The notes below the pieces were generated by a model that worked only from the letters and a program-made list of their open reading frames with translations, was not told where the DNA came from and searched no databases. A DNA stretch of 23,841 nt from Natronohydrobacter sp. (lineage in GTDB: Bacteria; Pseudomonadota; Alphaproteobacteria; Rhodobacterales; Rhodobacteraceae), in contig SKSL01000184.1 of the NCBI GenBank assembly GCA_007123015.1, forward strand, positions 1 through 23,841. Direction: 5' to 3'. The position numbers and the translations under genes were made by a program. Every line of letters starts with the position of its first letter. The first letter of the stretch is position 1. Below are positions 1-8,588 of the stretch, in pieces.

Positions 1-2918
1 CACAGCTTCTGAGCCTTGGCAAGCGGCGCGCGCCCAAGGGCGAATGCTACCTTGATCAGGCCGATCTGCTGGCGCATGGGGCAGATATGGTGCTGATCGC
101 TCTGGCACCGATAAAGGGGGCTGAAGCGCAAATCCGTCAGATCGCCAGCGCCTATCCCGGCAATTGCCATCTGGGCGCGGCCCCGCGCTATGACGGGCGC
201 GACCCGCAACGCTTCGCGCAGATCGCTGGGCAGGCCAGCCGTCTGGCTCTGCCCATGGTCGCGTTGGGCGATGTGCGTATGCATATGGCGCAGCGCCGCA
301 AACTGGCCGATGTGCTGACCTGCCTGCGGCTGGGTTGCACCATCGACCAGTTGGGCGCGCGCGCGCTGCCCCATGCAGAAGCACGGCTGAAACCAGCGGC
401 GGAAATGGCGCGGCTGTTCGCGGAATATCCCGCCGCGATCCGCCGCAGCATTGAGATCGCGGATCGCTGCGCCTTTTCGCTTGATGAGCTGTCCTATGAA
501 TACCCCGACGAGATCACAGATGGCGAACCAGCGCAGACCCGGCTGGAACGGCTGGTGCAGCAGGGCCTGTGGCGGCGCTTTCCGCAAGGGGTGGACCCGG
601 ACACCGCCGCCAAGGTCGAAAAGGAATTGCGCATCATCGCCAATCTGGGGTTCGCGGCCTATTTCCTGACGGTGAATGACATCGTGGATTTCGCGCGCAG
701 CCGCGGCATCCTGTGTCAGGGCCGGGGCTCGGCGGCGAATTCGGTGATCTGCTACGCGCTGGGCATCACCGAAGTCCCGCCCGACACGATCTCGATGGTC
801 TTCGAGCGCTTCATGTCCGAAGCCCGTGGCGAGCCGCCCGATATTGACGTCGATTTCGAGCATGAGCGCCGCGAAGAGGTGATCCAGTGGATCTATGACC
901 GCTACGGGCGCGACCGCGCTGGCCTGACGGCCACAGTGATCCATTTCCGCTCGCGCGCCGCTGTGCGCGAAGTGGGCAAGGTGATGGGGCTCTCGGCAGA
1001 TGTCGTCTCGGCCCTGGCGGGCAGTTCGATGGGCTGGCGATCCGGGCCGCCCGCGCCGGAACGCTTGCGCGAATTGGGGCTGGACCCGGAAGAGCCGCGC
1101 TTGGCCCAGACCACAGCGCTGATCGCCGAAATCATCGGCTTCCCCCGCCATCTGAGTCAGCATGTCGGGGGCTTTGTCATCACCAAAGGGCGGCTGGATG
1201 CGCTCTGCCCGATCGAGAATGCTGCGATGGAGGGGCGCACGGTCATCGAATGGGACAAGGATGACATCAACGCGCTGGGCATCCTGAAGGTTGATGTGCT
1301 GTCCCTGGGCATGCTGACCTGCATCCGCAAATGTTTCGACCTGATCGCGCTGCATGGGGGCGGGCGCTACACGCTCGAAAACCTGCCGCGCGAGGACAGT
1401 GCGACCTATGACATGCTCTGCCGCGCCGATGCGATTGGCGTCTTTCAGGTGGAAAGCCGCGCGCAGATGAATTTCCTGCCACGGATGCGGCCGCGCTGCC
1501 TCTATGATCTGGTGATCGAGGTCGCCATCGTCCGCCCCGGCCCCATTCAGGGCGGCATGGTGCATCCCTACATTCGCCGCCGTCAGGGGAAAGAGCCCGT
1601 GCATCTGCCCTCGCGCGAACTGCGCGGTGTCCTTGAGCGTACTTTGGGCGTACCGCTCTTTCAGGAACAAGCCATGCAGATCGCCGTTGTGGCCGCCGGC
1701 TTCACGCCCGAAGAAGCCGACCGCCTGCGCCGCTCGCTCTCGACCTTCAAGCGCAATGGCACAATCAGCAGTTTTCGCGACCGCTTTCTGGCGGGGATGC
1801 ACAAGCGCGGTTATGATCCGGCCTTCGCGCAGGCCTGTTTCGCCCAGATCGAAGGCTTTGGCGAATATGGCTTTCCTGAAAGCCACGCTGCCAGTTTCGC
1901 GCTGCTGGTCTATGCCTCGGCCTGGTTGAAACACCACCATCCAGCAGCCTTTGCCTGCGCGCTTCTCAACAGCCAGCCGATGGGCTTCTACGCCCCCGCC
2001 CAGATCGTGCGCGATGCGCGTGAACATGGGGTAGAAATCCGCCCCGTCTCGGTTAATCACTCACACTGGGATTGCACGCTGGAACCGCGCGCCGATGGCC
2101 GTCTGGCCCTGCGCCTGGGATTTCGGCAAGTGCGCTGCATGGGGCAGGACGATGCAGACTGGATCGCAGGCGCGCGCGGGAATGGCTACCCGGATGTCGA
2201 AAGCCTGTGGCGCCGCGCGGGTGTCGCGCCCGCCACGCTGACACAACTGGCCGAGGCCGACGCACTGGCCAGCCTCGGCCTGGCCCGGCGCGAAGCGCTC
2301 TGGGCCGTGCGCGCGCTGAAAGCCCCGAAACCGCTGCCACTGTTTGACACCGGGCTGGAAGGCGAGGCGATCAGCGAGCCCGATGTGACGCTGCCCACGC
2401 CCTCACTGGGCGAGGCGGTGGTCGAGGATTATCTGACCCTGCGCCTGTCGCTGCGCGCCCATCCAATGGAATTGCTGCGCCCATGCCTACCCGCCCTGAC
2501 CCCACATGACAGGCTACCGCAAGCGCAGGGGCGACTCACAGTCTGCGGTCTGGTGATCACACGCCAGCGCCCCGGCACGGCCTCGGGGGTGATCTTCATC
2601 ACGCTCGAAGATGAAACCGGCGTCAGCAATATCGTGGTCTGGCCGAAGATCTATGAGGCCAACCGCCGTGCCGTGCTCGGTGGACGGCTGTTGCAGATCA
2701 CCGGCCGGGTGCAGCGCGAAGGGGCCGTGATCCATGTCATCGCCGAGAAGATCACCGATTGCTCGCATCTGCTTAGCGAGATGGGGCGCGGGCTGATCGA
2801 CCCGACCGCAGGGCGCAGCGATGAAGCTCGCCGCCCTGTGCCCACACGCCAGCCACGATCGGTGCGCCACCCCCGCGAACAGGCCAAGCAGTTATTCCCC
2901 AGCCGCGATTTCCACTGA
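1..2918 (+). CDS. dnaE2: Error-prone DNA polymerase DnaE2 (ImuC), 5'-truncated by the window edge
   Basis: C-family DNA polymerase alpha subunit of the DnaE2 type, the damage-inducible translesion polymerase that normally works with ImuA and ImuB. The frame is already open at base 3, where QLLSLGKRRAPKGEC is read, a DnaE2-type end of the PHP-like domain. The ATG at 87 is therefore internal and the true start lies outside the window; 971 codons are visible and roughly the first hundred are missing. Visible landmarks are GRGSAANSV (about 721-747), the palm motif PDIDVDFE with two acidic catalytic residues (about 837-860), KVDVLSLGML carrying the third aspartate (codon 1293-1295), FPESHAASFALL (about 1873-1908), and a C-terminal OB-fold (about 2530-2760). 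The C-terminal end FPSRDFH is typical of DnaE2. It converges with trmB. The family is usually LexA-controlled, but its promoter is not in view. The call of DnaE2 over replicative DnaE1 rests on the shorter C-terminus and these end motifs. Confidence 0.94.
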   Translation, partial: QLLSLGKRRAPKGECYLDQADLLAHGADMVLIALAPIKGAEAQIRQIASAYPGNCHLGAAPRYDGRDPQRFAQIAGQASRLALPMVALGDVRMHMAQRRKLADVLTCLRLGCTIDQLGARALPHAEARLKPAAEMARLFAEYPAAIRRSIEIADRCAFSLDELSYEYPDEITDGEPAQTRLERLVQQGLWRRFPQGVDPDTAAKVEKELRIIANLGFAAYFLTVNDIVDFARSRGILCQGRGSAANSVICYALGITEVPPDTISMVFERFMSEARGEPPDIDVDFEHERREEVIQWIYDRYGRDRAGLTATVIHFRSRAAVREVGKVMGLSADVVSALAGSSMGWRSGPPAPERLRELGLDPEEPRLAQTTALIAEIIGFPRHLSQHVGGFVITKGRLDALCPIENAAMEGRTVIEWDKDDINALGILKVDVLSLGMLTCIRKCFDLIALHGGGRYTLENLPREDSATYDMLCRADAIGVFQVESRAQMNFLPRMRPRCLYDLVIEVAIVRPGPIQGGMVHPYIRRRQGKEPVHLPSRELRGVLERTLGVPLFQEQAMQIAVVAAGFTPEEADRLRRSLSTFKRNGTISSFRDRFLAGMHKRGYDPAFAQACFAQIEGFGEYGFPESHAASFALLVYASAWLKHHHPAAFACALLNSQPMGFYAPAQIVRDAREHGVEIRPVSVNHSHWDCTLEPRADGRLALRLGFRQVRCMGQDDADWIAGARGNGYPDVESLWRRAGVAPATLTQLAEADALASLGLARREALWAVRALKAPKPLPLFDTGLEGEAISEPDVTLPTPSLGEAVVEDYLTLRLSLRAHPMELLRPCLPALTPHDRLPQAQGRLTVCGLVITRQRPGTASGVIFITLEDETGVSNIVVWPKIYEANRRAVLGGRLLQITGRVQREGAVIHVIAEKITDCSHLLSEMGRGLIDPTAGRSDEARRPVPTRQPRSVRHPREQAKQLFPSRDFH

Positions 2919-2950
2919 TCGCCTGTGCTCAGAACCCGATGCGAATCTGC

Positions 2951-2972
2951 CATTTTCTTGCTGAAAATACTC
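2951..2972 (-). repeat. 22-bp hairpin repeat, copy 1 (dnaE2/trmB convergent junction)
   Basis: On the minus strand this reads GAGT, then ATTTTC-AGCAA-GAAAAT, then G: a 6-bp stem with a 5-nt loop. An identical 22-bp sequence occurs in the opposite orientation at 11126-11147. Both copies sit between convergent genes. Here it follows the trmB stop codon and its GC-rich hairpin. A role in bidirectional termination or as a dispersed intergenic repeat is inferred. Confidence 0.75.
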
Positions 2973-2983
2973 TCGCCGAAGGC

Positions 2984-3003
2984 AGCGGGCCACAAGGCCC
3001 GCT
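2984..3003 (-). terminator. GC-rich hairpin just downstream of trmB
   Basis: On the minus strand AGCGGGCC-TTGT-GGCCCGCT forms a perfect 8-bp stem with a 4-nt loop. It begins one base after the trmB stop codon. There is no immediate T-run; the next T-rich stretch is the ATTTTC of the neighbouring 22-bp repeat. The likely role is ending or stabilising the trmB transcript, with dnaE2 mRNA arriving from the other side. Confidence 0.6.
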
Positions 3004-3004
3004 C

Positions 3005-3745
3005 TCAGCGCAGAGTCCTGCTCCGGGCGGGTTGCGCATTGCGCCGGAAGGTCAGGTAATGCGGCTTACGCCCTTCGCGCAGCGCCTTCTGCTCGTATCG
3101 GGTCGAAAGCCAATCCTCCCACGGCGCTTCCCAATCTGCAGGCGCGGGTGTCAGACAGTCGAAACCGGCAGACGGTACTTCTTCCAGTGTCTGGCGCACA
3201 TAATCTGGAATATCGGTCGCCACACGGAACAGCGCACCGGGTTTGAGCACACGCGCCAAGGGGTCAAGGTGATCGGGCGTGACAAAACGGCGCCGGTGAT
3301 GGCGGGCTTTGGGCCAGGGGTCGGGATAAAGCAAAAAGGCGCGATCCAGACAAGCGTCCGGCAACACGTCAAAGAGTTCACGCACATCCCAGGGATGCAG
3401 GCGCAGATTGGTCACAGGGTTGCGCCGCAGTTTGCCCAGCAGCATGGCCACACCATTGATGAAAGGCTCGCAGCCAATGAAACCCACATGCGGCTTCAGC
3501 TTGCACTGGTGCAGCAGATGCTCACCACCGCCAAAGCCGATTTCCAGCCAGAGCTGGCGGTCATCGCCAAAGAACCCTGCAGGATCGACCGGGATACGCG
3601 ATGGGTTGTCGCTTTCGGACACACCCGGCAGGCGCAGCTTCTCCAGATCGTCGCGCAAATGTGCTTTCTGCGTCGGGCGCAGAGTCTTGCCCTTGATCCG
3701 GCCATAGAAATTGCGATCCGGGCGGGGCTGCAAGGCGTTGGACAT
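3005..3745 (-). CDS. trmB: tRNA (guanine-N7-)-methyltransferase TrmB
   Basis: 246-residue SAM-dependent enzyme that methylates N7 of G46 in the variable loop of tRNAs in the cytoplasm. The SAM-binding loop is EIGFGGG (residues 68-74), followed by the acidic strand GCEPF (91-95). The family-specific PDPWPKARHHRRR runs from 141 to 153, and the C-terminal TRYEQKALREGRKPHYL (215-231) matches the usual substrate-contacting end. The frame extends 17 codons further upstream to an ATG at 3796, but that start falls inside the palindrome at 3777-3797. The start at 3745 (MSNALQPRPDRNFYGR) gives the normal family length and N-terminus, though no strong ribosome-binding site precedes it. It lies 71 nt downstream of infB on the same strand and may be partly cotranscribed, with the palindrome modulating read-through. 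Confidence 0.95.
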   Translation of the reverse strand: MSNALQPRPDRNFYGRIKGKTLRPTQKAHLRDDLEKLRLPGVSESDNPSRIPVDPAGFFGDDRQLWLEIGFGGGEHLLHQCKLKPHVGFIGCEPFINGVAMLLGKLRRNPVTNLRLHPWDVRELFDVLPDACLDRAFLLYPDPWPKARHHRRRFVTPDHLDPLARVLKPGALFRVATDIPDYVRQTLEEVPSAGFDCLTPAPADWEAPWEDWLSTRYEQKALREGRKPHYLTFRRNAQPARSRTLR

Positions 3746-3776
3746 CGTGACAGACAGGCTCACGCAAGTGGCGTAA

Positions 3777-3797
3777 GGTGCGTGCTCAGCACGCACC
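3777..3797 (-). repeat. REP-like palindrome between infB and trmB
   Basis: GGTGCGTGC-TGA-GCACGCACC on the minus strand is a perfect 9-bp inverted repeat with a 3-nt loop. It is preceded by GTAG and followed by TTACG, so the whole has the appearance of GTAGGGTG-type REP palindromes. It lies 19 nt after the infB stop and 31 nt before the trmB start. There is no T-tract, so it is not a canonical intrinsic terminator. It could be an mRNA-stabilising or differential-expression hairpin, or a dispersed REP copy. Only one copy is in this window. Confidence 0.7.
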
Positions 3798-3816
3798 CTA
3801 CCTTGGGATCAAAGGA

Positions 3817-6321
3817 TCAGGCTAGGCTGCGCTCGATTTCCTCGCGTTCGAAGATCTCGATCACATCGCCCTGGCGGATATCGTCGTAATTCTCGAAAGC
3901 CATCCCGCATTCCTGCCCGGACTGAACTTCCTTGACTTCATCCTTGAAGCGCTTGAGAGTCTTCAGCGTGCCTTCATGCACTACCACATTATCACGCAGC
4001 AAGCGCACCCCGGCCGAGCGTCGCGCGACCCCTTCAGTGACCAGGCAGCCCGCAACCTTGCCAACATTCGACACTTTGAACACTTCGCGAATTTCAGCAT
4101 AGCCGATGAAATTCTCGCGCACTTCCGCCGAAAGCAGACCAGAGGCAGCCGCCTTGATGTCATCCACCAGATCATAAATGATCGAGTAATAGCGGATCTC
4201 GACGCCTTTTTGCTGCGCCGACCCGCGCGCTGTCGAATTGGCGCGGACATTGAAGGCGATGATCGGGGCCCCGGACGCTTCGGCCAGACCGACATCCGTG
4301 TCGGTGATTGCGCCGACGCCGTAATGCAGAACCCGCACGCGGACTTCCTCATTGCCGATCTTTTCAAGCGCCTGAACAATCGCTTCGGCCGATCCCTGCA
4401 CATCGGCTTTCACCAGCACTGGCAGTTCCGCGACATCCTTATCGGCCTTCGCCTTGGCCATCAGCTGCTCAAGCGTGGTGGCCGCACCTGCGGCCGCGCG
4501 CTTGTCCTTCGCCGCCTGGGCGCGATATTCGGCAATTTCGCGTGCCTGCGCCTCGGTCGAGACGACATTGAGCACATCACCCGCTTCCGGGGTGCCATTC
4601 AGACCCAGAACTTCCACAGGAACTGACGGCCCAGCTTCCTTGATCCGTTCGCCCTTGTCATTGACAAGCGCGCGGACCTTGCCCCATTGCTCGCCCACGA
4701 CGAAGATATCGCCTTGCCGCAAGGTGCCGTTCTGCACCAGCACTGTGGCCACGGGTCCGCGTCCGATATCAAGCTGGGCTTCGATCACAGCCCCCATCGC
4801 CGCGCGCGCAGGGTTGGCGCTCAGTTCCAGAATTTCAGCCTGCAGCGCGATCGATTCGAGCAACTGGTCCAGCCCCATGCCCGTCTTGGCCGAGACTTCG
4901 ACGTCCTGCACATCGCCGGACATGGCTTCGACCACCACTTCATGCTGCAGAAGCTCTGTGCGGACCTTGTTGGCATCAGCGTCATGCTTGTCGCATTTGT
5001 TGATCGCGACAATCATCGGCACTTTCGCGGCTTTGGCGTGATTGATCGCTTCAATGGTCTGCGGCATGACCGAATCATCTGCGGCCACCACCAGCACAAC
5101 GATATCGGTCACATTCGCCCCACGCGCCCGCATCGAGGTGAAGGCCGCGTGACCAGGTGTGTCCAGAAAGCTGAGCACGGCCCCGCCTTCGGTCATCACC
5201 TGATAAGCGCCGATATGCTGCGTGATCCCACCTGCTTCGCCTGAAACCACATTCGCCTGACGAATGGCATCGAGCAGCGAAGTCTTGCCGTGATCGACGT
5301 GACCCATGATCGTGATGATCGGCGGGCGCGGCTTCAGGTCTTCGGCCTTGTCCTCTTCCTGAACAATGACCTGCTCGACATCCGCATCCGAGACCCGAAC
5401 CACTTTATGGCCGAATTCGTCAATGACCAGTTCGGCCGTATCCGCGTCAATGGTCTGGTTCATCGTCGCCATGACGCCCATCTTCATCAGCGCCTTGACC
5501 ACATCGGCGACACGTTCCGCCATGCGATTGGCCAGTTCCTGCACCACGATGGTCTCAGGCAGCTGGACCTCGCGCACGACCTTCTCGCGCGACTGTGTCA
5601 TGCCCATGGCCTTCTGGCGTGCACGTTCCTGCTTGCGCTTCATAGCCGCCATCGAGCGTTGACGACCGCCATCACCCGACAGCGCATCTTTCAGTGTCAG
5701 CTTGCCCGAGCGACGGCCACCGGCATCATCACGCGGCTTGGCGCGGGCCTGACGGTCATCGTCGGCGCGTTGTTTGGCAGTCTTGCGCGCATCTGGCTGC
5801 GAAACCGGCTTCGCGCGCTCTGACATCGGGGCCACAGGTGCAGGCTCTGCAGCCGGGGCTGCTTCGGCTGCCGCCTTGCGGGCCTTGCGCGCTTCCGCTT
5901 CCGCAGCTTCGCGCGCTTCCGCTTCTTCCTTCGCCTTCAGTGCCGCTTCGCGCTCGCGATCCTCGCGTTCGCGCGCTTCGGCCTCATCGCGGCGGCGCTG
6001 GCGCTCTTCCTCGCGTTCGCGCTCTTCGCGCGCGCGGGCCGCAGCTTCTTCAGTCTCGCGCGCCTTTGCAGCGGCCAACGCTTTCAGGCGACGTTCCATT
6101 TCCGCATCGGAAATGCCTGCGGGACGGCGCGCCGGATTGGACTGGGTCTGAGCAGAGCCCTGCGCAGCCGCGCTTCCTGCGGCACCCGCCTTGGGTACCA
6201 CAACGCGTTTGCGCTTCTTCTCGACGACCACGGATTTCGTCCGTCCATGGCTGAAGCTTTGCTTCACATGGCCGCCCTTGCCGCCAAGTCCGAGTGTTTT
6301 CTTACCGTCTGTATCGCTCAT
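3817..6321 (-). CDS. infB: Translation initiation factor IF-2
   Basis: 834-residue GTPase that places initiator fMet-tRNA on the 30S subunit and promotes subunit joining. Residues 1-70 are basic, and 73-150 are a highly charged, Glu/Arg/Ala-rich probable helical segment typical of the variable N-domain. An IF2-N type segment lies at about 250-310. The G domain carries GHVDHGKT (340-347), GITQHIGAYQ (365-374), DTPGH (387-391), NKCD (441-444) and a later SAKTGMG. The C-terminal domains II-IV follow, ending with the fMet-tRNA-binding barrel near EVKEVQSGQECGM. The ATG overlaps the TGA of ylxR (ATGA), so translational coupling is likely. The operon order rimP-nusA-ylxR-infB is the usual one. No rbfA, truB or rpsO follows; trmB does. 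Confidence 0.98.
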   Translation of the reverse strand: MSDTDGKKTLGLGGKGGHVKQSFSHGRTKSVVVEKKRKRVVVPKAGAAGSAAAQGSAQTQSNPARRPAGISDAEMERRLKALAAAKARETEEAAARAREEREREEERQRRRDEAEAREREDREREAALKAKEEAEAREAAEAEARKARKAAAEAAPAAEPAPVAPMSERAKPVSQPDARKTAKQRADDDRQARAKPRDDAGGRRSGKLTLKDALSGDGGRQRSMAAMKRKQERARQKAMGMTQSREKVVREVQLPETIVVQELANRMAERVADVVKALMKMGVMATMNQTIDADTAELVIDEFGHKVVRVSDADVEQVIVQEEDKAEDLKPRPPIITIMGHVDHGKTSLLDAIRQANVVSGEAGGITQHIGAYQVMTEGGAVLSFLDTPGHAAFTSMRARGANVTDIVVLVVAADDSVMPQTIEAINHAKAAKVPMIVAINKCDKHDADANKVRTELLQHEVVVEAMSGDVQDVEVSAKTGMGLDQLLESIALQAEILELSANPARAAMGAVIEAQLDIGRGPVATVLVQNGTLRQGDIFVVGEQWGKVRALVNDKGERIKEAGPSVPVEVLGLNGTPEAGDVLNVVSTEAQAREIAEYRAQAAKDKRAAAGAATTLEQLMAKAKADKDVAELPVLVKADVQGSAEAIVQALEKIGNEEVRVRVLHYGVGAITDTDVGLAEASGAPIIAFNVRANSTARGSAQQKGVEIRYYSIIYDLVDDIKAAASGLLSAEVRENFIGYAEIREVFKVSNVGKVAGCLVTEGVARRSAGVRLLRDNVVVHEGTLKTLKRFKDEVKEVQSGQECGMAFENYDDIRQGDVIEIFEREEIERSLA

Positions 6322-6950
6322 GCGTCCGTCTTATCCTCTCCGGCAGCGTATCTGCCGATCTCTGTGCGCAAACCTTGCAGTCTTGCCGCTTCCTCTACAA
6401 CAGCTTGACTGAGTCCACCAGCACGAAGCGCGGCATGTATCACATGATCGCGCCCGAAAGCCAAACCCAATTCCTGCGCGCTCAGACAACCGATATAGCT
6501 GTCTGGCCCATCGGGCGGGCGCAGTTTCGTCTTGCCGCGTTCTGATCCATCATACGCCTGGATCAGGGTTTCCATCTCACCTCGCATGGCGAGATCGCGG
6601 CATTTCTCATATCCCGCCACCACCTGCCCGCTTTTGCGGGCGAGTGACAGCAATTCCACGACGCGCCGGGCGAGCAGTGTCTCGACCAGATCGCCAAGCC
6701 CCTGTGGCACAGACACAGCCTGCCGCGCCGCGCGGGCAAAGAGCTTCTTTGCCTCGGCCTTGTCGAGCGCTGCACGATCCGCGCTGACCCAGATCCCCCG
6801 TCCCGGCAGCTTGCCTGCCAGATCCGGGACGATCTGCGCCTCTGGCCCGACCACAAAACGGATCAGACCAGCTGTGTCGCCACTCTTGCCAGTGGCGATG
6901 CAGCGGCGCTCTGGCCCCTCACGGTCTGATCTCTTGCCGCCGCGCGCCAT
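6318..6950 (-). CDS. ylxR: YlxR-family nucleic-acid-binding protein fused to an L7Ae-like domain
   Basis: 210-residue RNA-binding-type protein between nusA and infB. Residues about 12-85 are a YlxR (DUF448) domain with RRCIATGKSG and the LPGRGIWVS signature (48-56). Residues about 93-190 resemble the ribosomal L7Ae/YlxQ fold, including ARKSGQVVAGYEKC (104-117). In Firmicutes these are separate neighbouring genes (ylxR and ylxQ); here they form one polypeptide, as I recall for alphaproteobacteria. It starts 18 nt after the nusA stop and overlaps infB by 4 nt. The exact function is not settled; a role in transcription or ribosome function is inferred from the context and the two RNA-binding-type folds. 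Confidence 0.88.
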   Translation of the reverse strand: MARGGKRSDREGPERRCIATGKSGDTAGLIRFVVGPEAQIVPDLAGKLPGRGIWVSADRAALDKAEAKKLFARAARQAVSVPQGLGDLVETLLARRVVELLSLARKSGQVVAGYEKCRDLAMRGEMETLIQAYDGSERGKTKLRPPDGPDSYIGCLSAQELGLAFGRDHVIHAALRAGGLSQAVVEEAARLQGLRTEIGRYAAGEDKTDA

Positions 6951-6968
6951 GATCAGTGCCTGACCCCC

Positions 6969-8585
6969 TCACTGCGCTGTTTCTTCGGGGGCGTCTTCGC
7001 TGTCTTCTTCCTCAGCGGCTTCCAGATCGCTCGGATCCACCCAGCCCAGCATCACCCGAGCCGTCATGATCATATGCTGGGCTTCTTCCAGCCCGACATC
7101 GAAACTTTCCAGCAACCCATCATCCTTGACGCGCTGGCCGTCCTGGGTGGTCCAGCCCCCGGCAAGTTCCCAATCCGCGCAAGTCGCGAAATCATCGAGC
7201 GTCTTGATGCCGTCTTTTGCCAGGGCTTCGACCATCTGCGGGCTCAGCCCCTCGAAGCTGATCAGACTGTCCTCGGCCCCCAATTCGCGGGCATTGGCGA
7301 GCGCTGCCGCCGCGATGGTTTCCAACTTTTCACGCGCGCGGGTCTGAAGTTCCTCGGCGGTTTCCTCGTCGAAGCCGTCAATGGTCAGCAGCTCGTCCAT
7401 ATCGACATAGGCGACTTCTTCGAGCGAAGTGAATTCCTCGGCGACCAGAAGCTGCGCCATCATCTCGTCGATGTCCAGCTCATCCATGAACAGCTTGGTG
7501 CGCTCGGCGAATTCGGCCTGACGGCGGGTTGATTCTTCCGATTCGGTCAGAATATCAATGTCGAGCCCGGTCAACTGGCTGGCCAGACGCACATTCTGCC
7601 CGCGCCGACCGATGGCCAGCGACAGCTGCTCATCCGGCACCACGACTTCGATCTTGCCCGCTTCCTCGTCGATCACGACCTTGCTGACTTCAGCAGGTTG
7701 CAGCGCGTTGACAAGAAAAGTCGCCTGATCTTCGGTCCAGGGAATGATGTCGATCTTCTCGCCCTGAAGTTCGTTCACGACCGCCTGCACGCGGCTGCCG
7801 CGCATACCGACACACGCACCCACAGGGTCGATGGAATTGTCATAGCTGATCACGCCGATCTTGGCGCGCGAACCAGGGTCGCGGGCAACGGCCTTGATCT
7901 CGATGATGCCATCATAAATCTCTGGCACTTCCATCTTGAACAGCTCGGCCATGAATTCCGGCGCTGTGCGCGACAGGAAGATCTGCGGCCCGCGCGCTTC
8001 GCGGCGCACATCCTTGACATAGCAGCGGATGCGGTCGCCTTGCCGGTAGCTTTCGCGGCCGATCTTCTCATTGCGGCGCAGCACGGCTTCGCCGCGGCCG
8101 ATATCGACGATGACATTGCCATATTCTTCGCGCTTCACGACACCATTCAGGATTGTATGTGCGCGATCCTTGAATTCTTCATACTGGCGATCCCGCTCAG
8201 CTTCGCGCACGCGCTGCAAGATCACCTGCTTGGCCGATTGCGCGGCGATCCGGCCGAGTTCGACCGGGGGCACAGTGTCGATGATCTCATCCCCGATCTG
8301 GGGATTGTCCAGATAGGGCGCAGCCTGCGCAACCGTCAGTTGCGCATGGTAGTTTTCCAGCTCGTCATCAGGAACCACTGTGCGGATGCGCGAAAACTGC
8401 GCCACGCCAGTCTTGCGGTCGATCTTGACGCGAATGTCCATGTCAGCGCCGTAGCGGGACTTGGCTGCGCGCGCGAGACTGTCTTCCATCGCCTGAATGA
8501 CCAGTTCGGGGTCGATCATCTTCTCGCGTGCCACCGCTTCGGCGGTCTGCAGCAGTTCCAGCTGGTTGGCAGACGTGATTACCAT
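6969..8585 (-). CDS. nusA: Transcription termination/antitermination factor NusA
   Basis: 538-residue RNA-polymerase-associated factor that modulates pausing, intrinsic termination and antitermination. The order is: N-terminal RNAP-binding domain (about 1-130), S1 domain (about 141-207), KH1 with GACVGMRGSR (257-266), KH2 with AIGRRGQNVRLASQLTG (about 324-340), then an acidic C-terminal region from about 362 with two repeat-like helical units and an acidic tail. The long acidic C-terminus is common in proteobacteria. An AGGAGG ribosome-binding site at 8594-8599 lies inside the 3' end of rimP, 8 nt from the ATG. Only 3 nt separate rimP and nusA, so coupling is expected. The operon leader carries a terminator-like hairpin at 9224-9243, which may be a target of NusA's own activity (inference). 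Confidence 0.98.
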   Translation of the reverse strand: MVITSANQLELLQTAEAVAREKMIDPELVIQAMEDSLARAAKSRYGADMDIRVKIDRKTGVAQFSRIRTVVPDDELENYHAQLTVAQAAPYLDNPQIGDEIIDTVPPVELGRIAAQSAKQVILQRVREAERDRQYEEFKDRAHTILNGVVKREEYGNVIVDIGRGEAVLRRNEKIGRESYRQGDRIRCYVKDVRREARGPQIFLSRTAPEFMAELFKMEVPEIYDGIIEIKAVARDPGSRAKIGVISYDNSIDPVGACVGMRGSRVQAVVNELQGEKIDIIPWTEDQATFLVNALQPAEVSKVVIDEEAGKIEVVVPDEQLSLAIGRRGQNVRLASQLTGLDIDILTESEESTRRQAEFAERTKLFMDELDIDEMMAQLLVAEEFTSLEEVAYVDMDELLTIDGFDEETAEELQTRAREKLETIAAAALANARELGAEDSLISFEGLSPQMVEALAKDGIKTLDDFATCADWELAGGWTTQDGQRVKDDGLLESFDVGLEEAQHMIMTARVMLGWVDPSDLEAAEEEDSEDAPEETAQ

Positions 8586-8588
8586 CTC

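Noticed and set aside
2939..3889. Open frame of about 316 codons on the + strand opposite trmB
   Set aside because: It lies antisense to a clearly recognisable trmB and shows no family motifs. Long antisense frames are expected in GC-rich DNA with biased third positions.
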